In this document: positions 57,397 to 64,000 of the stretch, piece by piece | How the letters are laid out: each line of letters opens with the position of its first letter | Numbering within the stretch: position 1 is the stretch's first letter | Assembly (NCBI GenBank): GCA_965112735.1 | Contig: OZ218957.1 | Coordinates: 3,348,001 to 3,412,000, forward strand | Direction: 5' to 3' | DNA: 64,000 nt | Origin: Phaeosaccion multiseriatum | Taxonomy: Eukaryota; Ochrophyta, other classes | Position numbers and translations under genes: made by a program | The notes under the pieces: generated by a model | What the model saw: the letters and a program-made list of their open reading frames with translations, nothing else | The model's database searches: none | Told to the model about the DNA's origin: nothing

Positions 57397-58407
57397 GTTG
57401 AGGTGGAGAGTTTTGTGCTGCGCACGTGGGGAGAAAGCTTGATCAACACGACGTCAACACGACCTGAATGGCACCACCACCGCCCAGCATCGCTCGCCGC
57501 GGCGTTCTCGCTATTCGTCTCCATCATGCGCAACCGAGGCGACATTGTGTGGCAAGAAGGTGGAGACAAGCAAGCTACGCAGAGCGAGCACCGCACAAAG
57601 CCGTGCGTCGCTGGGAAGGAGACGAGACGACACAGGAGGACTGCGGGGATGAACCTAGGAGGAGGGAAGGAGGGGGCGATTCCGCACATCCACGCGGGAG
57701 AGGGCTGGGAACGCAAACGTGGGCGAAGCAGTCGCGTGGCGGGGGAGGAACGTCACGAGACAATGACCGGACAGGGAAGGAGTTACCCTACTTACAGCAC
57801 TAAGGGCCGCGTAAGAATCAATCAAACTTGAGCAGTGGCGACCTCGGGAGCGCTCAAAACAAAGCATCGTAGTTGAACTTGCCCAACTCGGGGTTCAAGA
57901 GCGAACCCAGGGGGGTCAGATTTGTCTCCCCCCACGGACGGGAATGTGCTTGTCGAAGGTGTGGTGCAGTGTACATCTTGCGCTTGCGGTGAATAACAAG
58001 GAATGAGACCAGAGAGTAGGAGCGGGTGAGCCGTCCGTCAAATACGGCAAGTGTACTTGTTTAAGTCACTTCACTGTATATATATACTATACTGCCTTCC
58101 GAGGCCTTCCGAGGCCTTTGAGTCCCGCCTATTGAGTGGAGCCCAACCCCCCGTCCTCGCCACAGGGTTTCCGTTTCAGTTTCCGCTTGCGAGTCCGACC
58201 CCAGTACGCACACTCCGAGACTCAGAGTGGAGAGGCTGAAAGGTATTGCCCTGCTCGAGATCATCCTCATCCGGGCATGCCAGTGATACCGCCTTCGGAG
58301 ATGGAAACACAGCACCAACTGTTCCATGTTAATCGTTCGCCGCTGAGTCCCTCCCTCCGCCTTTGTCTCACAGTCCGAGAAGTCACACACCGTCCCTTGC
58401 TGCTTCC
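57397..58407. other. Convergent intergenic region
   Basis: Plus-strand open frames occur here (for example 57468-57803) but are Arg/Gly-rich with no domain and no ATG start of note. An AT-rich tatatatatac patch lies at 58077-58090, followed by a gccttccgag direct repeat. A tttccgtttcagtttccg string is at about 58168-58185. Confidence 0.5.
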
Positions 58408-59635
58408 TCAGTCTTGGCAGTCACACGGGTGTCCATTGGCGTGCACCCATTGCTTCATCTCCTCAAAGGCGACAGGGGCCATGTTCCACCTTGCACCCAG
58501 GCGGTCTTTCAGCTTCTGTGGGCATGCCCAGCTGTCCCACGCACACAGGACCTCCTCTGATCGGAGCAATTTCAGGACAGAGAGACTCTTGGCGTGGTAC
58601 ACCGCATGATGACACACAATTGCATCCCACCTGCACAGCTCGCGTGCGTTGGAGAGCAGCCATTGCAGCACTTCTAGACTGTCAGCTCGGGTCGCCCAGT
58701 AAGGAGCCGACCTCCACCTGCTCTGCTCCCCTACCGTCTCCATCTGAGCCCTAACTTTGGAGTTGTGAAGTACCCACTCGATCACAGGGATACGCCCTGA
58801 CTGAATAGACCCTCTCAAAATGCAAAACTCAAATGGTGCGTTTGCCTCGTCTGTGAGCAGCCATCCTAACATCTCCAGCTTCCCTTGCCGAGCTGCTTCC
58901 TCACACACCCCTTTACTCCATGGGCACCTCTCCTTGCCGGGCAGGTCCTCCATCCGCAGCCATTGGAGGATGTTCAGTCCATGCCTCTCATTCCTCGCAG
59001 CAGCCTCACATACGCTAGGATTCCAGCCACAGCCCATCCGGTGAAGAGCCCTGCATATGCCCAAATCTCCGTCTTGTGCCGCAGCTCTAAACGTCTCCAC
59101 ACCCAGCTCATACCCGCACTTCCTGGCCCAGCTCAAGCGCTCCACGGACTCCACCACACTCCTGACGTATGTTGCCTTGGCTGGATACATGTGTCTGTAG
59201 TGTTCGTTCCACTCCCTGCTCACCACCCCTACGAAGAAGTTGTGGCCACCACCAGTCCACTCCATCACTTTGCTCAGCAACACAGCCTGAGCGAGGGCCT
59301 GGTCACAAGCTTCGAAGGTCCCACCCTCGCTTCCCGCACTTGCGGCAAGGGCGGTGAGGTCAGGAGCAGCTGCCACGCTGGCTGCTCCTCCTCCTCCTCC
59401 TCCTCCTCCTCCTCCTGCTCCTCCTCCCCCCCCCCCCCCCTCCTCCTCCTCCTCCTCCTCCTCCTCCTCCTCCTCCTCCTCCTCCCCCTCCTCCTCCCCC
59501 TCCTCCTCCTCCTCCTCCTCCTCCTCCTCCTCCTCCTCCCCCTCCTCCTCCTCCTCCTCCTCCTCCTACCACCCGGGGGGATTCGGTGGGTGGCGCTGGT
59601 CTTTTGCTGCCCTGCTTTCGGTCCGGTCCCTCCAT
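58408..59635 (-). CDS. Ankyrin-repeat protein, paralogue of the gene at 54109-55485, with an apparent frame break in poly-Gly
   Basis: From 59376 down to 58408 the frame is fully open and matches the neighbouring ankyrin protein unit by unit (FVGVVSREWNEHY, GICRALHRMGCGWNPSVC, ERCPWSKGVC, KLEMLGWLL, RIPVIEWVLHNSKVRAQME, GHPCDCQD). That frame has no ATG upstream. A good start (ATG 59635, MEGPDRKQGSKR) lies upstream in another frame and leads into poly-Gly coded by GGA repeats. The two frames would join if the C15 run at 59426-59440 were 14 bases, giving about 408 aa. I think this is an assembly error or a natural length change in a homopolymer; otherwise translation starts within the domain. 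Confidence 0.75.
59386..59567. repeat. TCC/GGA tract with C15 run in the N-terminus of the second ankyrin gene
   Basis: About 180 bp of (TCC)n on the plus strand, interrupted by a 15-base C run at 59426-59440 and single CCC units. Confidence 0.9.
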
Positions 59636-59858
59636 ACCTTTCAATCAGTCTTTTCGAAGGCAGGAAAAAAGAAGAGAGGAAGAAATTGAAGAGAAAAATG
59701 CAAAAATGAGAAACAGGAATTGTGATAGCTTTGGTGATACGGTGGCAAAGGGTTGGCAAACACTCCATCAAATATCAAATATCGGCCTTCCAACCTCCAA
59801 CAAGGGGATCCCTTGGCTTTCTGGCTCAAGATAGCCGCGCACAGCCTATTGCGGTGAT
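59636..59858. promoter_or_regulatory. Divergent promoter region of 223 bp
   Basis: Lies between the ankyrin ATG (59635, minus) and the PPR-SMR ATG (59859, plus). It has an A-rich purine stretch on the plus strand at 59664-59715 and a duplicated atcaaatatc at about 59767-59782. Confidence 0.4.
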
Positions 59859-62800
59859 ATGGCATGGCGATGGAACTTGCGTTGGACACTCAGGCGAAGG
59901 CGGCGAAGCCTGATGTCCACCCATAGGGCGGCTGACCAACCCACCGCTGCCGATGCTGGGCTTGTGGAAGAGCTCTGTTCTTTGAGTTTCCAACTACGAG
60001 CAACAGCCTCAGCAGCCCCAGCACCGGGTGTGCAAACAAGAGGGAGCAGCAGAGTATGGGGCTTGCAGCAGCGGAGAGGGTTGGCAGGGCAAGCAAGGCA
60101 TGCACCACCCCCGCCACCACGAGCAGCACCACCACTATCATCAGCAGCCCATGCGATGACACTTGAATCATTGCAAGAGGAGCTGGCTACCTTGGGTAAG
60201 CAGTCTCAGTGGAGGGGTGTGGCTCCCTTGCTGGTGAAGGCCAAGGCAGCTGGAGTGCCACCAAGCCTGGCGGTGTATAAATCAGCTCTGTCAGTCTTAG
60301 CAAATGCTGGACGGTGGAAGGGCTGTCTCTCGCTGCTGGATGAGATGCGTCGCACGGGCACGATACCACCCGACGTCGAAGCGTTTACTATTGCGCTGCA
60401 GGGGTGTCGAGTTGCTCGACGGAAAGATGAGCCCCCACGTCTGCAGCGGCATGTAGCGGCAACAACATCTCCTCCACTAGCACCATCATCATCATCATCG
60501 AGCACAGGGGCCATCGCCAGGGACGGTATGAGCGCCGAACGGATGCAGTTCGAGATTGCCTTGGTGGCACTGTGGAGCGTTGCCGAGGTGCGGCAGCGCT
60601 TGTCGGAGGGGGCGGGGCGCACCTCCATCGTCGGTCCCGCTGATGGTAGAGTGACAGAGACGGGAAGAAGCAGCAGCAGTAGCGGCCCAAGGAGCCGCGA
60701 AAAGGGGGGAAGTAGTGGGAGGGCGGCCGGAGGAGGAGGAGGAGGAGGAGGAGGAGGGCGGCATGGTGGGCCCAAAGAGACGGAGAGGGCGACGAGCGGC
60801 GGCAACAGTGCTCCCTGCGCCCAATCGCTCTACGCCAAGGCCATGGCTGTGATGAAGGAGGTGAGGATGGCGGAAGTGGAGCAGGTGGATATGGACGCAT
60901 TTATCACTGCCGCCTCCAAACTGAGTCAGTCGCAGCACTTCGACGTCGCTGCTGCCCTTCTTGACGTTGCGTTTAGGCGTAACCTCACCCCCAAGCAGAC
61001 GCAGCAGTTGGTGATACAGCAGGAGAAGATAGATGGTGTGGAGGAGGCAGCAAAGGGGGGGGGGGGAGGGGAGGAGGAGAAGGAGTGGGGCACGATGAGC
61101 GCCGCTTTGTATACCACCGCCTTGGACGTGTACAGCCGGGCGGGGCAGCACGCGTGCTCGGCAACGCTCCTCAAGCAGATGCGGCGTCAGCAGGGCATGT
61201 CCATTCCTGATATCGCCATCTTCAACACGGCACTCACGGACTATGCAAAGGCAGGGGAGGTGGACATTGCCCTTCGCTCACTGCAGGATTGGAAGCGTGA
61301 CGCGGTGGCGACAGCGGCGACATCAGCAGCAGCCGCAGAAGGGGGAGGTGGAGCAGCAGTAGCAGCAGCAGCAGGAGGAGGAGGAGAAGGAGGAGCAGCA
61401 GGAGGAGGTATCGTGGGTCCAACTCTGGTCTCCTACAACATCGTCATCAATGCGTGTGCCAAGGCGCGACGCCTCACCCCTGCCCTCTCCCTGCTGCAGG
61501 AGATGCGCTCAGCACGAGCCCTTGGCCCAAGCAATGCGGTCCGGCGTGATTTGTGTAGCTTCAACTGCGCGCTGGACGCATGCGGCAAAGTAGGAGCCTC
61601 TCGAAGGGCGCTGGAGCTGCTGAGGACCATGAGGGAGGAGGATGGGCTGACGCCTGATGTCAAGTCCTACACCGCCGCAGTGGTGAGTGGTGTGAAAGGG
61701 AGGGGAGGGGGAGTGGAGAAGAGGGGAGGGGAGTGGACTGGACTGGACTGGAGTAGTCGAGTGGAGTAGAATGGAGTAGAGGGAACAGGAGTGGAGTGGA
61801 AATGAAGTGGAGGACAGGGGAGGACAGGACAGGACAGGGGAGGGGAGGGGAGGGGAGTGGAGTGGGGGTAGCGTGACCACAACCACAGGGTTCTCTCTCG
61901 CCCTCTGTCTCTCTCTCTCTGTCCTTCTCCCCATCCCTCTCTCTCTCTTCCTCCCTCCTCTCCTTCCCCCCCTCTCTCTCGTCTCCAAAGCACGTGCATC
62001 ATCCTTACATCCTTTTTGTGTGTGCGTGTGTGCGTGTGTGCGTGTGTGCGTGCGTGTCTCCCCCCTCCCCCCCCTCTACGAAGGTATCATTCATGAAGAG
62101 CCCCCGAGGCACTTGTTCAGAGGAGAGGGCGGCGGAGGCCGAGCGATTCTTGGGGCTCCTTGACGAGATGAAGTCCAGACTGCCGCATTGGGATCGAGTG
62201 CGTCGTCAGGCAGAGGCATATGGGGGGGAGGGAGGGATCGAGGGAGGGGGGCGCGGAAGGAAGGAAGGAAGGAAGGCAGTTTATCGCCATGTCGGGCGAA
62301 CGCCAGGCGTGCTGGTGGTGGCAGGGGATGTATTTGCTGGGCAAGAGGAAAATTGGCTTCGCCTGTCTCTCCCTCTCTCTCTCTCTCTCGATATATGTCT
62401 ATCGATCTGTCGGTCTGTCTGTCTCTATCTGTGGGCACCTTTGAACCCGCTTTTACCTCGTTAGCCCTGCGTGGCATCGCGCAGTTGCAGCAAATACTGT
62501 TTCCCTCGCCCTCACATCTTTTCTCGTTGTGCTGCTCTTCCCCCCTCTTCTCACCTCCCGAACCCATTGTTACTCACACCCTTTGCAGTCGTGCTTTAAC
62601 GCTGCGGTGGCGACGTGTAACCGCCACGGACTGTTTAGCAAAGCGATGGAGCTCCTCGATGGGATGGAGCAACAGGGCCTGCCCCACAACCTCTACCACT
62701 ACCAGGGCCTCACGCACTCGCTGGTGGAGCTCTCCTCCACATCCTCGCTGACGGATCCGACAAGCCCGACAAGTGGCGGAAGTAGCAGTGGCGGTAGTAG

Positions 62801-63178
62801 CAGTGGTGGTGGTGGTGGTGGGCACGGCGAGACTGCCGTGAATCTGCTTCGAACCATGCGTGAGCGAGGGGTGATGCCGGACTCCGCCTGCTTTGTCAAT
62901 GTGATGAAGTGTTGCAGCAGAGACGGAGACGACGACACCATTCTCCAGCTGCAGGAGGAGGCAAGGAGAGAGGGGGTAGCGTTGAAGGAGGTCACAGTGG
63001 CGACGACCATATTGACGGCTTGTGGGTACGCCACGGACGGGCGGAAGCTGCTGAGACGGTGGTGCGAGTTGAGGGGGGAGGGGGGGGGGCTCAAGGGGGC
63101 CGTTGCTTCTTTCTGCGTCTACAGCGCGATGTTAGGCGCTCTGGGGAAGTGCCAAGAGAAGGCGAAGGGGGCGGCAGC

Positions 63179-63216
<38 letters not shown>

Positions 63217-63928
63217 CAGCACCAGTTGGTGATTCAGAGGAGCCGCCCCTGTCGCCAAGTGAGCTGCAAGACGCCATGGACAAAATTTACGCGGAGGGCG
63301 TGTCTCAAGGGGTCATTCTGCACTGGCTCGCTAACGAGGACAACGTGTAAGTGTCGGGTAGGAGTGGGCCGCAGAGTGTCTGAGTGGGCATGAGTGGGTG
63401 TGAGTGGGCATGAGTGGATCTGTCTAGCACTCGTGCATTGCTGCTGTTGTCCTACTGTTGTCCTAGTGGTGGGTAAAAGGCGGAGACCTCGTCGAAAACT
63501 GAAACTCTTGCCTCCTCTCTCCCTCCCCCCTCGCGTCCACCAGACTGGACTTCCATGAGTTTAACCTCCCGATGGTGAGGGCGGCACTCCGATACGTACT
63601 GAGCGGAGGGGGAAGAGGAGGAGGACTAGGAGTAGGAAGGGGCGATGGCCCCACCACAGATGACAGCATACAGCAGTTGGTGCTACAGCAACAAGGGGAG
63701 CAGGGGAAGCTGACCATTGTGACAGGCAAGGGGCGACGCAGCGACTCGGGAGAGAGCCTTCTGCAGCCCCAGACCCTTGTCTGTCTGCTCGAGATGGGCC
63801 TCGCTGACGTTCGGACGGTGAAGGACAATGCAGGTCGAGTGGTGGTGCGCGTGCCAAGGAGAGTGCTCCCGTGTGAAGCAGGCCCTCAGCAGCAGGAGCA
63901 GCAGCAGTTGGTAGTACAGAAGCAGTAG
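59859..63928 (+). CDS. Second PPR-SMR protein, probably organellar
   Basis: Exons: 59859-61682, 62084-62197, 62589-63346, 63544-63928; 3081 nt, 1026 aa. The N-terminus (MAWRWNLRWTLRRRRRSLM) is Arg/Trp-rich without acidic residues, like a mitochondrial presequence. PPR units include LAVYKSALSVLANAGRWKGC, ALYTTALDVYSRAGQHACSA, IAIFNTALTDYAKAGEVDIA, LVSYNIVINACAKARRLTPA, LCSFNCALDACGKVGASRRA and SCFNAAVATCNRHGLFSKA. The last exon carries an SMR domain: LDFHEFNLPMVRAALRYVL (about 899) and TIVTGKGRRSDSG (about 957), then GRVVVRVP. The usual DLH reads DFH. Gly, Ala and Gln tracts separate the repeats. Four copies of the CAGTTGG motif lie in frame, giving QQLVIQQ, APVGDSE, QQLVLQQ and QQLVVQK. Exon 2 is short and was placed by phase. 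Confidence 0.85.
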
Positions 63929-64000
63929 CAGACTAGCTAGGCACAAGGCGGTTTTCTATTGTTGTTTACATGCAAACGCTACTTCTGTGGGGGATGAGGA
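63929..64000 (+). other. 3' flank of the PPR-SMR gene
   Basis: 72 bases after the stop codon; nothing recognisable in it. Confidence 0.5.

Noticed and set aside
57403-57831. Open frame of about 140 codons downstream of the FNIP gene
   Set aside because: It begins with GTG, is Arg/Gly/His-rich without motifs, and sits in a convergent gap.
57870-57920. ggttcaa...gaacc string resembling a tRNA T-arm
   Set aside because: No acceptor stem, D-arm or anticodon arm fits around it. No tRNA or rRNA gene was found in the window.

Overview
This is nuclear DNA of a eukaryote with spliceosomal introns, most likely a photosynthetic stramenopile (ochrophyte alga). Two proteins (ThiD-ThiE and one PPR-SMR) start with a signal peptide followed by a Phe and a basic, Ser/Arg-rich stretch. 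That is the bipartite targeting layout of red-algal secondary plastids. Ankyrin proteins of the 'GCPWDE' type and an FNIP-type repeat protein also fit heterokonts. The species is not identified. The DNA is GC-rich and crowded with microsatellites in exons and introns.

Layout, left to right: 3' end of an acidic-tail gene (+, to 846); RIT1-like initiator-tRNA modifying enzyme (-, 5940-1588, 7 exons); ribonucleotide reductase large subunit (+, 6337-12237, 14 exons, 791 aa); PPR protein (-, 17490-13333); ThiD-ThiE thiamine enzyme (+, 17779-20732); pseudokinase-like protein (-, 24917-20896); PrsW-type intramembrane protease with a very long acidic N-terminus (+, 25117-33687, 13 exons); a repeat-rich stretch without a clear gene (33688-35563); plastid-type PPR-SMR (+, 35564-38903); SFI1-like centrin-binding repeat protein (-, 47399-39114, 8 exons); MPS1/TTK kinase (+, 47744-53440, 8 exons); ankyrin protein (-, 55485-54109); FNIP-repeat protein (+, 55861-57396); a second ankyrin paralogue (-, 59635-58408); second PPR-SMR (+, 59859-63928). 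The exon lengths of every multi-exon model except the pseudokinase and the truncated first gene add up to an exact multiple of three, which supports the splice sites chosen.

Strands almost strictly alternate. There are six head-to-head pairs with 199-396 bp between start codons, so shared promoters are likely. RIT1-RNR1 and SFI1-MPS1 are the most suggestive pairs; in yeast, Sfi1 and Mps1 both act in duplication of the spindle pole body.

The most unusual signals are at the DNA level. (1) A short dispersed motif with core CAGTTGGTGATACAG recurs about 30 times, in both orientations, in exons of unrelated genes in several reading frames, and in introns. (2) Three introns carry duplicated copies of their own exon-intron junction: a 20-bp perfect repeat around RIT1 intron 6, a decayed exon-end copy in RNR1 intron 4, and a nine-copy 57-bp array in ThiD-ThiE intron 2 that repeats the exon end plus donor. 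This looks like intron birth and growth by tandem duplication. (3) At least three introns use GC-AG boundaries.
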